In this document: positions 1 through 11,099 of the stretch, piece by piece
Numbering within the stretch: the stretch's first letter is position 1
Layout: the number at the start of each line of letters is the position of its first letter
Source of the DNA: Cristatella mucedo
Lineage: Eukaryota; Bryozoa; Phylactolaemata; Cristatellidae
Length of the DNA: 64,000 nucleotides
Assembly (NCBI GenBank): GCA_009760855.2
Contig: WPIO01000013.1
Coordinates: 4,956,501-5,020,500, forward strand
Direction: 5' to 3'
Made by a program: the position numbers and the translations under genes
Notes under the pieces: generated by a model
Seen by the model: only the letters and a program-made list of their open reading frames with translations
Told to the model about the DNA's origin: nothing
The model's database searches: none

Positions 1-700
1 CGGTTTGTTTTCTGCATCCTGCAGCCGGCTTGCGGCCACTGCATGACTGCCGGGCAGGCGTGTCGTCGCTCTTTGTCGTTGTGCTTTCGCTCGGCTGCTC
101 CGAGAGCTGGCGGCTGAGAGGCTGCTGCTTCTGCTGCTTCTGCTGCTGCTTCTGCGGTCCTGCTGCTGCTGCTGCGGTCCTGCTGCTGCTGCGGTCCTGC
201 TTGAGCGGTCGGCAGCCGTTCCGTGCCGTGCAGAGCAGTGCAAGCGGAGCAGAGAGAGTGCAGGTCGCGAGCACCCGCTAGCTGCAGCAGTCGCCGCTGG
301 CGCCTGCACCGCCTTGCAGTGCTTGCTTGAGCGCAAGCCCGGTAAAAACTGAACACTGGCTTCGAACAGGGCTTCGAACAGCTATCCGGCCGCCCCTCGC
401 TTTCCCGACCGGTGGACTACTAGAACTATTATAATAAATAAATAGTAAGGATAAGCAGATTCGACAGCCTCATTTTGTATAGCGGCAGAAGAGACTTCAG
501 GGCATAGCTAGCGGTAGCCTGCACTCGAGCGCCGACTTTCCTGCGAGCCGACTTTCCTGCGAGCACCTGGCCACCGGCTCTGCGGAGCTTTAGAGCCAGC
601 AGGCTGGGGTGGCGCGGCCACTCCCTTCCCAAGCTGGTCCGACGAAGACCACCACTGGAGCCTTGCACGCGTATTGCGCGCCTCGGCGTTGTTTGCGCAG
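1..700 (+). other. Last intron of POP1 (partial)
   Basis: Sequence upstream of the terminal POP1 exon. Positions 121-195 are a CTG/CTT-rich run giving cysteine-rich reading frames with no family resemblance. A SINE-A tail on the - strand occupies about 429-505, and a short direct duplication (gccgactttcctgcgag) lies at about 532-563. I see no further POP1 exon here. Confidence 0.5.
429..505 (-). repeat. SINE-A fragment, 3' tail only
   Basis: The reverse complement carries the family tail (CTCTTCTGCCGCTATACAAA, then GAGGCTGTCGAAT, then an AT-rich end). It lies in the last POP1 intron. Confidence 0.7.
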
Positions 701-1605
701 GTGGCCTTCGAGAAGAGGAGAGCGTTCACGGCGAGCGCCAGCAGCTGCTCTTCCCGGCGGGCTTTCCGGACACACCCGCCGCCGACCGCGAATTCGTCGA
801 CGAGGCGACCGCGCTCGCTGCGCGCCACCGCTCGCTTCCGCCTGACAAGCGGCCGAGCTTCGACGTTCTGCGCGTCGCCGCGCCATTCACGTTCCCCTGG
901 TCGTGGCTCGTCGGTGCGGTCACTGGCGGCGGCGGCGAGACAGCGACCGTTCTTCGTGACGCGGCCTCGCTAGCGCAGCTCCAGCAGCTGCTGCTGCTGG
1001 GCCGTCGCTCGTCGGCAGCGGCAGCTGCCTCCTCCTTCGACGACGACGACCGCCTGTCGGCAGCTGCAGCTCGACTCGGCCCGATTCTGGTGGCCGTCTG
1101 GCTGTCGATGGTCGGCCGCGGACGCCCCGATGCGCACGCCACCGTGTGCCTGCCTCAGCTCGCCGACTTCGACGTCAGCCCGGATCGCTTGCTGGAGCCA
1201 CTGCCTGCCGCCACCGAGGTGGCAGCAGCAGCAGCAGCAGCGGGCGGTCATCCGGGGACCGGCGGTGCCGGCGGCCGTGCTTCCAGCCACCGGCGGCTGC
1301 AGCGTGACGCTTACCTGGAGCTTACCGACCGCCCGGAAGCGATCTGCTCGCGCGAGATCATAGGGTACACGCTTCGCGGCGGATTCTGCCTTTCGGCCGG
1401 CAGCGGCCGGGCGCTGGCTTTCTGCTCGCTGGACGGCTTGCTGCGGCTGGTCGGCGTGTCGAGGAGATTGCGTCACGAATTAGCTTCGGCAGGCGGCGGC
1501 CGTGCTGCTGCCAATGCCACCGAAGCCTCCTCCGCGGCCGTCGTGCTGCTGCGCAGCGCTCGCTCGATGCAGTACCGCCTCGCGCAGGTGCACGTGCACT
1601 GCTGA
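701..1605 (+). CDS. POP1: POP1, last coding exon (RNase P/MRP subunit, C-terminal part)
   Basis: POP1 is the large protein subunit of RNase P and RNase MRP, which process pre-tRNA and pre-rRNA in the nucleus. The exon opens after a splice acceptor (TTTGCGCAG at 692-700) in phase 1 and runs about 300 codons to TGA at 1603-1605. It begins with a GGLREEESVHGE segment and an FPAGFPDTPA motif matching the stretch before the POPLD domain. A DKRPSF...PFTFPW block and a WLSMVGRG block follow. The end (GYTLRGGFCLSAGSGRALAF, then RSARSMQYRLAQVHV) matches the conserved POP1 C-terminus. Serine/alanine-rich and Gln/Leu runs inside are lineage expansions. Earlier exons lie left of the window; an in-frame stop at 508 shows the exon cannot extend far upstream. 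The family call is firm from motifs; the exact acceptor is inferred. Confidence 0.85.
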
Positions 1606-1820
1606 GCGCAGGCCACCGTGCAGAGCGCCGATCCTCGAGCGTGGGCACCCCTGTGAAGCCGTGCCGGCCAGAAGCCTTTGTTTGTGCCGAGAGAGAGATA
1701 TATTCCATCCGTCTCCCTTTCTCGTGCTGTCGGTTGCCTGCTGCATGTCGTGGCAGACGCGTAGCAGGCGAATGCATGGCGGTGCTAACCTAGGCCAAAG
1801 GGCCATCTCTGGCGCCTAGC

Positions 1821-1839
1821 GGGGGGGGGGGGGGGGGGG
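1821..1839. repeat. Homopolymer run of 19 G
   Basis: Uninterrupted G tract 215 bases after the POP1 stop codon, probably in the 3' flank. Such runs are error-prone in assembly and can form quadruplexes. Confidence 0.9.
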
Positions 1840-2224
1840 TAGTGTACTTGGACGGTTTTTGTTCGGACTGCGGCCTGGAAAAAAGCGGCGGCAGTGCGCT
1901 GCCACTGACTGCGGCAAGCGCTTTATATCGGCCTGCATAGTCTTTCGGGACTTTGATGATTGGGAAATAGCGCAGCCACTCCGGCGTGCTTGCTGATAAT
2001 CTCGGTGGTTCTGCATATGTGTAGGTGGACTGTGCCCTTCTGGGTCCAATGATGGCAGCATGGACAACTCGCTTCTGCATTTCTTCTCGCTTGTGCTCGA
2101 ACGTATTCGAGAGCCTCCACGAACAGCTATTTTTTCATTCCTACTAAGGAAATAGATATCGTAAATACTCGAATTTTAGTAATCAAATCGGCTGACTCGA
2201 AGTGGCTCCTGGAAGTCTGGGTGG

Positions 2225-2420
2225 GCTAGGTTTTTTAGACCAGTCTAGGCTTAGGTGCTGTACAACACGATCCTTCCGACTCAAGTCGTGGGTTTGAGTC
2301 CTTCCAAGCAGTTCCGGAGCCCAGAATTCGGCCGTAGGCTAAACCTTGACCTGGATGGACACAGTCAATCACAACAAGGCTAGGGCATGTCGGGCGGTAG
2401 GAAAGTCCTTCACCAGTCCT
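2225..2420 (+). repeat. Diverged SINE-A-like copy
   Basis: Contains a B-box-like AGTCGTGGGTTTGAGTCCTT and an A-box-like GTCTAGGCTTAGGTG head. The body is poorly conserved, so family membership is tentative. Confidence 0.4.
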
Positions 2421-2499
2421 TTTCTAGGTGGGTAAATATGGTTAAACAATAGGTGAGCCCGGTTCTTCTGACGAGGGAGCCTTACTGAATCCTATGAAA

Positions 2500-2635
2500 C
2501 TGGTTTGGCCCGGTAGTTGAAAATGCTGGCCCCGACCACCAAGGTCTGGCCGAAGTGGGCTCGAGCCCCCCCCCCCGTGGCATATGTGCAAAGCTTGAAT
2601 AGAGATTAAGTTCTCTTAGAAGGGCCATGCAAATG

Positions 2636-2640
<5 letters not shown>
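2500..2640 (+). repeat. SINE-B copy
   Basis: Head CTGGTTTGGCCCGGTAGTTG, B-box GGGCTCGAGCCC, and the family tail GAGATTAAGTTCTCTT followed by CATGCAAATGAATTA. It runs directly into the (TA)n tract at 2639-2694. Confidence 0.75.

Positions 2641-2694
<54 letters not shown>
2639..2694. repeat. (TA)n microsatellite
   Basis: About 27 TA units immediately after the SINE-B tail, consistent with expansion of the SINE 3' end. Confidence 0.95.
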
Positions 2695-2695
<1 letters not shown>

Positions 2696-3450
2696 CTCTT
2701 CCTACGGCATTGATTACAACAAGCTGAACTCCTGTACCAATCTGCATTCGAAGATCCAAGAGCATTAGCAATGATCTTTATTAAATCATGTGCACCGATA
2801 AATCAATTGTACTAAACGATTTAACGCCTATCATCATCCTCGCCAGGATATACTGCCGAAGCTGGTCTAAGTCAGAGAGCAGAATCATTACTATATTCAA
2901 AAAATGACTAATTTGCTCAGAGAACCTGTGCTGAAAGCATAGACCTCAGGCTTTGTTTCTATTTCATTACAAAATTGTGTACGACAAATCAGGCATTGTT
3001 TGAAGGCTTTTTAAAGATCCAATCGTAAGCTTAGTCGTATCATGCGGTATAACAGCCAGACTACTAGTTTTACTTCGTAGTTGGTGTGAGCTGTCCCTGG
3101 TAAAGAAATACATTGGCAATAATCTAACGAATGCGAAGTTAGGAAGGCTGACGGTTTTTTCCTTCGATTCTCGAGATGTTTATATTAGGCTCCAGGGGGA
3201 AAAGTCGACCGAATGGCACCGAAATCTTCATTTTCAAGACAAATATGACAAAACGAGGCTCTTACAAGGTAAACGTAAGGTGGGTGGCATTGTACTAAAC
3301 ACAAAGCTCAAATCTTATAGCCTAGTATTGCCATACTGGCAGGTGGCCCACTGGGCAGCATGACTAAGGGCCATCTAAGTCATGCAATTATTAGCTAGGA
3401 ATTTGTTGCTAACAAAAGTATCAAGAAAGCAAATCCGGAACTAAAAAGAC
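2695..3450. other. Intergenic, nothing recognised
   Basis: AT-rich sequence between the convergent POP1 and thioesterase genes. No long reading frame, RNA gene or named repeat is visible. Confidence 0.5.
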
Positions 3451-3454
3451 CTAG

Positions 3455-3620
3455 CCCCGGGGTCTTGACCCATGGGTAAGGCTCCAGCTCTACAAGATCC
3501 ATATCGTGGTTCGAGTCCTGCAGTGGGCGATCCTTTATTACCCACTGTAAGCCGTGATGTTAAGGTTAAGGCTCTTCTGCTGTTATATAAATGAGGCTGC
3601 TTAATCAGCTAAACTTTGAA
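3455..3620 (+). repeat. SINE-A copy
   Basis: tRNA-like head with a B-box-like GTGGTTCGAGTCCTGCAGTG, the GGGCGATCCTTTATTACC body motif, and the tail CTCTTCTGCTGTTATATAAA. Confidence 0.7.
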
Positions 3621-4140
3621 CTTATAAAGCAGTAGAGATTTGCCCATGCAGTTTCGAGCTAACATGTCTATGGTAGGTAGTACGTTAACTTCGGACGTCT
3701 GAGGTCAACTACTCGGGCTTGCAAGGCATTGTTACCCCTCTCTTGTCGAATAATTAAAGTCCAATCTATAAGTGGCATGTTTGTTGATAAAAAGGATATT
3801 TACTGTTGTCACTGCGTTCATGTAGAAAGTCAATGTGTTCACATTTTCATAACAATCAGTAGTGGAGTATCAAAATGTCTTGCCACTTACTTGACCGGCT
3901 AAAATGGAGATGACATCTCGTGTGCACACAGTGAACTCCTGTGGACATAAGGGGGTGAGCAAGTTGTTTACTCTCTTAGCTTTCATTTTAACTTGATCGT
4001 TATGTGACTTGATTAGCCAGAAACTGACCAACGTTTTCCAATTATTCTTCATTAGCTACAAGTTCAAGGTTCGAGTGAGCAGTTGTATGCAGCCGGCTTC
4101 ACTTGATGGTAATCAGTCACCTGATCATCTGCATTCTTCT

Positions 4141-4316
4141 TAAATAAATAACAACAATAATTCATCCGTGCAGTACCCTAAGAGAACTTTACCTTTGTTC
4201 ATGTGCTTCACATATGCCACGGGGCTCTTGAGCCCAAGACCTTGGTTGTGAATTACATTCACCCTGACCCTGGTCGTTAAAAGTGAGAACTTTAACCACT
4301 GGGCTAAGACAAGCAT
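4141..4316 (-). repeat. SINE-B copy
   Basis: The reverse complement reads from a GCCCAGTGGTTAAAG head through a GGGCTCAAGAGCCCC B-box region to the AAGTTCTCTTAGGG tail. Confidence 0.7.
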
Positions 4317-4570
4317 ACTCACAATACGGCGCTAGTATGCTACTAGTCTTCATTGTAGGTTAGTGCTGAACAAAACAAACGCAGTAAACTACATGATAAT
4401 GACAACAAGAATCTTAAAAGGACATTGGCATAGTACCTCCCTTAAAGGGAAAAAAATCTCGTCTAGGCCGTGAACAGCGTGCCTGCCAACGCCGACACCT
4501 AAAATCAAGCTAGGCAAGCCTTAAATGTATTATTAGAAGCAGCATGGGTCCACAGCCATGGGACAGACAC

Positions 4571-4576
4571 TTTATT
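4571..4576 (-). terminator. Candidate poly(A) signal of the thioesterase gene
   Basis: AATAAA on the - strand, 295 bases after the LYPLA-like stop codon at 4871. Canonical hexamer at a plausible 3' UTR distance; no transcript support is available here. Confidence 0.35.
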
Positions 4577-4870
4577 TGATGGCTCGAGACTACAAAATGA
4601 CCATTCAAACACAGTTAACATATGACAACAATATGACAACATATGACAGACAATTCATAGTAACCCTTCACACAGTGCACGCATATTGGAATAACCTCAG
4701 CAGCACAGCTGCTATCCTCTGCTACTTGCCAGCAGATGACAGGTGAAGGTGAAGGTGCCAGAACATGCAAGTATGAACGGGCTTCCCAAGTGGGCATGTA
4801 CTACAGCCACACTAGCAGCCGAACAAATGAGTGGGCGTGACACGTCAACGTCATGACCATTGCTTCATCA

Positions 4871-4915
4871 TCAAGCGAATGTCTTGTTCAAAAATTCTTT
4901 CATAGCATCCATTTC
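4871..4915 (-). CDS. Thioesterase gene, last exon
   Basis: 45 bases after acceptor TTCTGCACAG, phase 0, encoding EMDAMKEFLNKTFA and TGA. It matches the C-terminal helix of the family (EM..VKEFL.K pattern). Too short to be found by length, but the phase and the fit to the preceding exon's donor support it. Confidence 0.75.
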   Translation of the reverse strand, partial: EMDAMKEFLNKTFA

Positions 4916-7900
4916 CTGTGCAGAAAAGCATGCTGCAACTTATAAATCTACTCATCACACAGCTCATCAAACAGTTGGCAATCATTAGCACGTGTACACC
5001 AGATTTGAGATGAATGCACAAAACGATCTCCAGCTGAAAGAACTGGCTACTTTTGACTGGTGAACTCTGCCCTGTTTCGATAAAACGGTGTGCAGCTGAC
5101 GACTGATTACGTCATCCTCATCTTAATCGATTCAAGAGGGGTAAAAAAGGGTGAAAGACACGGCCATTCTGGGATCAAGAAACAACTAACATGTGCATAC
5201 TCATTTTCGGCTCTCGTATATGCATGCATACACGCACGCATGCTCCCCTCCCCCTTTCTCAGATGAATAGCAGAATGACCGGAGTGAATCATCCATGGTG
5301 ATGCATCCAAAAATGTCCAATGCATGCATTAATTTTTCAACAGTATATCGCTTGCATTATGTAAAGCTCGTTGCCTTTGAAGTGTGACTGGTGGATCGCT
5401 GCATAAACCAAAAACATTTCATGTAAGGTGATTGTACATTTAGTGGGTGTGTGCCACGGTGCCTTCCCTTCGTACTTCAACTGCCTCCCCTTTCCGGCCA
5501 CCAGCATAGACTAAAGGTTGTTTGCACTGCGCCCTTGCACCTCTCGGACTGGTTTCTCGGGGATTCCATACGCACTATCTGCATCATGTGAAGGACGATG
5601 GGAGAAGTGATCATTGGAAAACGGATTAGTGCTGGTCAGGGGTCAAAACACACACACACACACTTCTCAGGAATGAACGTGACTAGCCAGCAGCACGGCA
5701 GCGGCCTGCCTATGTCAGTCTCATCTGTCAGTCTGCCTGCGTCACTGGCCAGCAGCGCGGCGCTCAATCGGGGCGCTCTTCCTCCGAGCCTCGGCGACGC
5801 ACCTCCTCGCAGCCACTGTGACCCAGGTCGGGCAGTTTCGTGAGCGTGTGTGCCGAGTTGAAGCGCTTCAGCAGCGCCTCGGTCTTCTGACCCCATTCTA
5901 TGGGCACGATCGGGTCGGCCGTTCCGTGGCACTGCAGCACCGGCGTGGTCTTGTTCGCCTCCGTGGCGGCCTGCAAGCAAGAGCGGCCATCACAGCGGGA
6001 GGACACGCTCGCAGATGGCTTGCCTTCCGCCTCGCGAGGGACAGCGGCAGGGCAGAGGCACGCGGCGCCATTTGCTCGCCGCCGCCGCTCACCGAGAAGA
6101 TGGTCTGGTTGAGCGGCATCCAAGTGCTGAACGCCAGCACACCGCCGAGCTTTTTGGCCGACGTCATGGCCGTGTACAGGGCGACGGCGCCGCCTTGGGA
6201 GAAGCCGCCGATGACGACTCGCGAGCTCGGTATGCTGCTCTTCTCTTCGTCATCGACGAAGGACAGCACTGGGAGGTGCACGCGCGAGCGGCCGCCGAGC
6301 GTGAGGAGACATCGGTGGCGAGTCATCGACGCCGGCGGAGGGAACGGGCGCGATCGCGGCAGGCGGGATCGCAGCCGGCGAGGCCAGCGGTCGCGCCGCT
6401 CAAGCACCGCTGGCTAGCGAGCGGCAGTCAGCCGGCAGCAAGCGATCGACTGGTGCGGCGCCGGCGGCAGCGGCGAAGCGCTGCCACCGCCGATCATCAC
6501 TTACGCTGATCGCGCGCCCGCTTTATTCCGGGTTCGTCTTCAGCCGCGTCCGGGGTGAGGCCTCTTATATCGAACCTTTAAAGCAGCGCATAGCAACCCG
6601 AATGCCACAGCAGCAGCAGCCGAAGCGGAGAGGAGGGCGCATACAGCGACAGTGGCTACGTAGAGCAGCTGCGTCGATCCACGCACGAGCTGCTGCCAGC
6701 GACTCCCGCGGCCTCATACCCGATAACAGGCCACACGGCAACCGTCGAAGTGAGGCTGATGTCAGAGCCGTAAGCTTTGCGCGTTCTAGCCACCTGCAGA
6801 GTAGGCACTTCCTCGGGCCCTGCCGCTTGTGGCTACCGATGCAATCGCCGGCAGGGCGCTCAAAATTATAATTCTCTGGGCAGCCTTTTTACAATGCTCC
6901 AACTGTTCGCTACTTCCTGCCTGCGCACATCTATTTATCAGTCTTGATCGACTACGGGGACGGCTGTCGGGCCACAAAGGCAAGCCAGCGAGCCTCTGTT
7001 TTAATTGACAGATAAGAGAGAAGGCATATGTATCCCCTTCAGGAATAGCAACAAACGCTTATAAAGCCATGACATCGAAACAAAAACGCAAAGGGTAGTC
7101 AATGCAAGAAAGGTTCTCAAAAACCTACAAAGAAAGCAGCCTTACACGTCTTATGCAACACGCCCGGCCACCCATTTTCTTGCTCTATTTCAGGTCTACG
7201 TTTATTCAGAGCTCTTTTCGATACCACACGAATTCGAGGACGAATTCCAGCAGTTACTACGCCGGACACTCAGCCCAGACCTTCACCCAAGCACAGTATC
7301 GTTCACCAACCGCCAAAACCAATGAATGGCCCGAGATGTGACAGTGCCCTGAGGGCAGCTCCATGAGGACAGCGCTGCTGCTGCTCTCAACCAGCAGCTG
7401 CAGCAGCACTGTCAAACGGCGGCAGTAGCAGCCATCGAGATGGTAGCAGTAGCAGCAGCAGCAGAAGCTCACCATGATGGCATTCTCATTCCTCCATTAA
7501 GAGTAACAGGGCTGGTTGGCCTAAAAAAAAAACCGATACGACAAGCATGGTGCAACAGCAGAAACACTCAGAACAGCTAGAAAATGGCCGTTTAAGTTTT
7601 CTAGTGGCGGCGCTATTTATGCTGCCTGCAGCTCGCGAGCTCGGACGCCGCGCACCAAGCCAATCGTCGCTGCAATGACATATGTCAAATAGACCAAATG
7701 GTGCTTAAGATAAGGAATTAAGGTCGAGTTAAGGTCAGATGCCTAGTGAGACCTTTCAGTGCCTGCAGGACAAAGCTACACATGGCGCCACTCCACTTGT
7801 CAAAAATTGCTGCAAATTCGCTCCACCACAGAAGCAATGCAAAAAACACATGCTAGCACGCAGTCGAGAGAGTTGTATTAACTGTAGTAAATATATAAGG

Positions 7901-10704
7901 TAGCTGTCGCACCTTTAACTTAAGTGAATTTTCTTGGTTTGAACGTGGCAAACTGGTCTATTACAGTTGCAAGTTGCTGATAGAGCTGTGGTGAGAAAAA
8001 CTTGCACAGCAACTCTCAAATTAGGAAACACATCTTCTCTATAACTGAAAATGAAAGACTGAGTTCCAGTCGGCGTCTTTAGTGCCGAGTCGTGACGTGA
8101 GGCAAGAAGCATTTTACAGTAACATATTTCGTTGTACAGCTCTGTTTAATGTCTGAATCATCAATGAAAACCTCACAGATTTAGACACTGCTACTTGAAA
8201 AGCTACTCAACTTCCAAAACCAAACTAAAGATTTTGGCATCAAGATCTATGGGCCAGGAAAACCTAATCGTAATTTTTTGTCCGTCCCCCCCTGCCAACC
8301 AACGACTCTGGTCAGGTCAAGGTATATAGGCGCTCTTTATTGCTTCCGCTTTCAGCTACCGTCGGTATACCTACGCGTATTCGCGCCTCACCTAAAAGTC
8401 GCTAGCCGCATATCGAGGCAGCAGCAGCGTCGCCGGTATTCGTCGTCAGGCGTCGGCAAGGACCGACATCCTTTACGAGAGAGCGGCGTTTTCGGCCTAA
8501 GGACTTGAGTGCAGCGTGAGAAGCACATTCGATTCTGGAGCAATGGAGGTGGAAGCAACGCGGCCGTAGCGGCGGCGCCACGTCACGTGGTTCCACCCCA
8601 GCCGATGCTCGGTCTGCTCAATGGGCGGGCTACACGTCGGCACGTGATCATATCCTTGCCGGTATCCTGTCTAGCAACGGATGCACCTGAATATCCTCTC
8701 TTTCCCCCTCTTTTTGTCACATCGCCTCGTGCTCCGGAAAAGCCTACCCGACGGCTACAGCAACAGCATGTACAATCGCCTGCGTGAGTTGCTCGCAGCG
8801 CACAACACAGCCGACGTTGCTATACAAAACACGCATGAGATACATGGCATACAAATCAGCGTCCTCTTCGTAGCATCTCGGAGCTCGCAGGGAGGCACGA
8901 GCCCCTACGGCAATAATCCATCCCACCCATCCACCCAACCAACCAATCAGCAGAGCCCACCACCACTTTATCGAGCCAGCAGAGCCGGCTCGGTTCTCTG
9001 CTCGAAGCCAGAATCAGCGAAGCGTGGCCAGATCAGAGGGGCGGAATCGGCGGCTACCTGCCGAGCGTCCGTGAGGCAGAGAGGAGTAGGAGGAAGACGA
9101 GGAGGAGGAGGATGAGGAGTGGGCCTCGACTCAACCAGACCGTACCACAGCGAGCCGAGTCACGTGCCGAGCCAAGCAGCCCGTGTGCGCCTCCGGCCGG
9201 CGGTCACCGGTGGCCCAGTCCACTGCAGCCTGCCTGCCTGCCAGAAAGGCGTTTCGCATCGGCCAAGCGAGCGCGAGCAAGCACACCGAGCGGCAGCCTG
9301 AATGGCTCACTAGGTAAGCTGGTTGCTTTTCACGACCTCAGCCCCGAGGTCGTGGGTTCGAATCCTGCGGTGGGCAATCCTTTATTGCCACTGCAAGCAA
9401 GCGGTGGTGATAGCCGTAAAGGTTCTTCTGTCGCTATACAAAAGAGGCTGTTAAATCAGCTAGTAGTCATAGTCATAGTCAGTGAGAGAGATAAGAGATA
9501 GTACATGACACTTACGCGTGTGGGAAAATGTACTTGACGTGCGGCAAGGCGTAGGACTTGAACTCGTCGCACCAGCCGTGACTACGACAACGGAACGAGT
9601 GACATATCGAAGCCGGCGGCTCAGAGAAGCTTGCAGCAGCGGCGGCGCATGAGCACGTGAGCTCGTACAGCTTGTCAACAGCAGCAACGCGTGCACTCCT
9701 CGCATGAGCAAAGGCGAAAGCTCAGACAGATGCAGCGCCTCGCCCAAACTAGGAAACGCTTCGACTGTATTTGAGTATACGACTGATCCAGCAACCTGGG
9801 CATGCAACGTGGCCATTGGAGGTACGGTACGAAGATTGCGACGTTCGACTTGGCACAGCGAGCAAGGTCGAGGAGAGCGAACGCATGGCCACCACGCAAG
9901 CGGCAACAGAGTTAACGAAAGCTGTCAGACTTCAACAATTCAATAATTTTCCTATTTATACTCGAGTAACACGTGCCGTGCCGTATAGCAGGTAAAAACA
10001 CGATTCAGAACGGCAGTCCAGCATTAGACATGGGTATCTGCCGTGTAAGTGGTACCGAATGCGTACCGAAAGCCGCTTAGGCTGTGAGTGCGCTATACAA
10101 AACTCTCCTGCGTAACGCCCACATGGTCTTTATGACTTTGTGGAGTTACTGACGGAGATACAAAAAAAATGGACAAGTGCTTCCAGTTGACTTTGAGTAC
10201 TATTTGCCTGGGCATGGACAACATGTGTCGCGTTAACATAAAATAACAAAATAATTCGTTTGTAAAGCACCCTAAGCAAGCTTAATCTCTATCAAGGTAC
10301 TTTGCATACGCCGAAGGGCTCGAGCACACAACCTTGGTCATCAAAGGCCAGCATCTGGCCACTGGGCCAAACCAGGACATGGAGCAGCACTTGTATGAGA
10401 GCCACGTGACCGAACATCCAGCCCCCCCCCATCAGCCGCCTGTCGATACCATTCCATAGTTGTGGGATGTTGGGTGGGGGTTCAAATCAGGCAGTGACTG
10501 GCTGGGCCACTGCATCAGCGTCCTTGCCCGCTGCTGGTGACAGCACCTGACTGGTGACAGCACCTGACATTCTTCTGCTGCTACATAAATGAATGAGGCT
10601 GCTGATCTGGCGACCTTTACTCTTTTTTTTACAGGTACTGACAAGCATTCTCTACACGCTTTGCGTACGTACCCCGTGTCGCCCAGGCCATGGAGAAAGA
10701 TGAC
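4871..10704 (-). CDS. Acyl-protein thioesterase / lysophospholipase (LYPLA family), partial model
   Basis: Serine hydrolase of the alpha/beta-hydrolase fold. Known members remove S-acyl groups from proteins and hydrolyse lysophospholipids, mostly in the cytosol. Five exons are recognised on the - strand: 10673-10704, 9516-9581, 6093-6268, 5803-5970 and 4871-4915. They carry, in order, the VIFLHGLGDTG oxyanion strand, GWCDEFKSYALPHVKYIFPH, the nucleophile elbow GGFSQGG (Ser), HGTADPIVP (catalytic Asp) and LGHSGC (catalytic His), then the C-terminal helix EMDAMKEFLNKTFA. All junctions are GT-AG and phases agree for each adjacent pair. One exon between 9516 and 6268 (the family's VTLN...SWFD region) and the N-terminal exon above 10704 were not found, so the model is incomplete. 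LYPLA1 and LYPLA2 cannot be told apart. The gene converges with POP1. Confidence 0.8.
5803..5970 (-). CDS. Thioesterase gene, penultimate exon (catalytic Asp and His)
   Basis: 168 bases, phase 0 in and out, from acceptor CTTGCTTGCAG to donor GAG|GTGCGT. Encodes TTPVLQCHGTADPIVPIEWG and LPDLGHSGCEE, which contain the Asp and His of the catalytic triad. Confidence 0.85.
6093..6268 (-). CDS. Thioesterase gene, nucleophile exon
   Basis: 176 bases from acceptor CCTCCCAG (phase 1) to donor TCG|GTGAGC (phase 0). Encodes SSIPSSRVVIGGFSQGGAVA with the GxSxG serine, then a LAFSTWMPL strand typical of the family. Confidence 0.85.
6560..9290. other. Intron of the thioesterase gene, mostly unrecognised
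   Basis: Should contain one missing exon (phase 2 in, phase 1 out). I scanned the - strand for the VTLN...SWFD signature and did not find it. A CAG-rich patch lies at about 7370-7470 and a GC-rich patch at 8400-9300. No full SINE is recognised before 9298. Confidence 0.4.
9298..9475 (+). repeat. SINE-A copy, well preserved
   Basis: Begins AATGGCTCACTAGGTAAG (A-box-like), has the B-box-like GTGGGTTCGAATCCTGCGG, then GGGCAATCCTTTATTGCC and the tail CTATACAAAAGAGGCTGTTA. It lies 40 bases from a thioesterase exon, on the opposite strand. Confidence 0.85.
9516..9581 (-). CDS. Thioesterase gene, exon with HGWCDEF motif
   Basis: 66 bases, acceptor TTGTCGTAG, donor GC|GTAAGT, phase 2 in and out. 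Encodes HGWCDEFKSYALPHVKYIFP, matching the GWAEAF...IKYICPHAP region of the family. Confidence 0.85.
10053..10165 (+). repeat. LINE-B 3' end fragment
   Basis: Carries the LINE-B end (CGAAAGCCGCTTAGGCTGTG, CCCACATGGTCTTTATGACT, then CGGAGATACAAAAAAAA), the same end as copies at 23830-23943 and, inverted, 34285-34395 and 34985-35100. Confidence 0.75.
10246..10378 (-). repeat. SINE-B copy
   Basis: Reverse complement: TGGTTTGGCCCAGTGGCCAG head, CTCGAGCCCTTCGGCGTATG, and a degraded GAGATTAAGCTTGCTT tail. Confidence 0.7.
10435..10635 (+). repeat. Diverged SINE-A copy
   Basis: The tail TTCTTCTGCTGCTACATAAA...GAGGCTGCTGATCTGG is clear. The head has decayed, and an internal CACCTGACTGGTGACAG segment is partly duplicated. 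Confidence 0.5.
10673..10704 (-). CDS. Thioesterase gene, 32-base microexon (HGLGDTG)
   Basis: Acceptor TTCTGTTTTAG, phase 0 in; donor GG|GTACGT, phase 2 out. Encodes VIFLHGLGDT plus the first two bases of Gly, which the next exon (starting T-CAC) completes as GHGW. The perfect phase fit with 9516-9581 makes this tiny exon convincing. Confidence 0.85.
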
Positions 10705-11099
10705 CTAAAACAGAAGCGCAATATTGACCGGCTGACAAAGAGGCCACGGCTAGCAAGGCATAGCACTGGTCAAAGGTGCCCAGTGATAGCACATGCCGCC
10801 TGTCGAGTGCACGACACAATCTGCACAAGATACTGTGCAAGTGATCCATCCAAAAAAATAACCGCATCCGCCTCCACCAATGAGGCAAGGCGACAAAAGA
10901 ATGAAGGCCAGTGTGCAGCTACAGTTCTGCCGACGGGGGAATTTCGGAAGTCGAAATTTCTCTCGCAGGAAACTTTGGACCAGATGGGCGTCAGTTTGAG
11001 GATGGTTCGAACAAGAGCTTTTGGCCACAGCCTTGTCCACAGTGAGCCGGGCCGATACTGACCGACAGGCGCCAATTCCAAATCGGCGATACAAAATTG

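Noticed and set aside
30-281. Cys-rich small protein
   Set aside because: It is a CTG/CTT low-complexity run inside the last POP1 intron, with no signal of selection or homology.
6786-6983. Missing thioesterase exon suggested by an EQLEHCKKAAQRI segment on the - strand
   Set aside because: The residues vaguely recall the helix before the nucleophile exon, but there is no GT donor at a compatible position and no VTLN...SWFD block.
9298-9375. tRNA gene
   Set aside because: A- and B-box-like motifs are present, but the anticodon and acceptor stems do not close and the same head recurs with one conserved tail in many copies. It is a tRNA-derived SINE.
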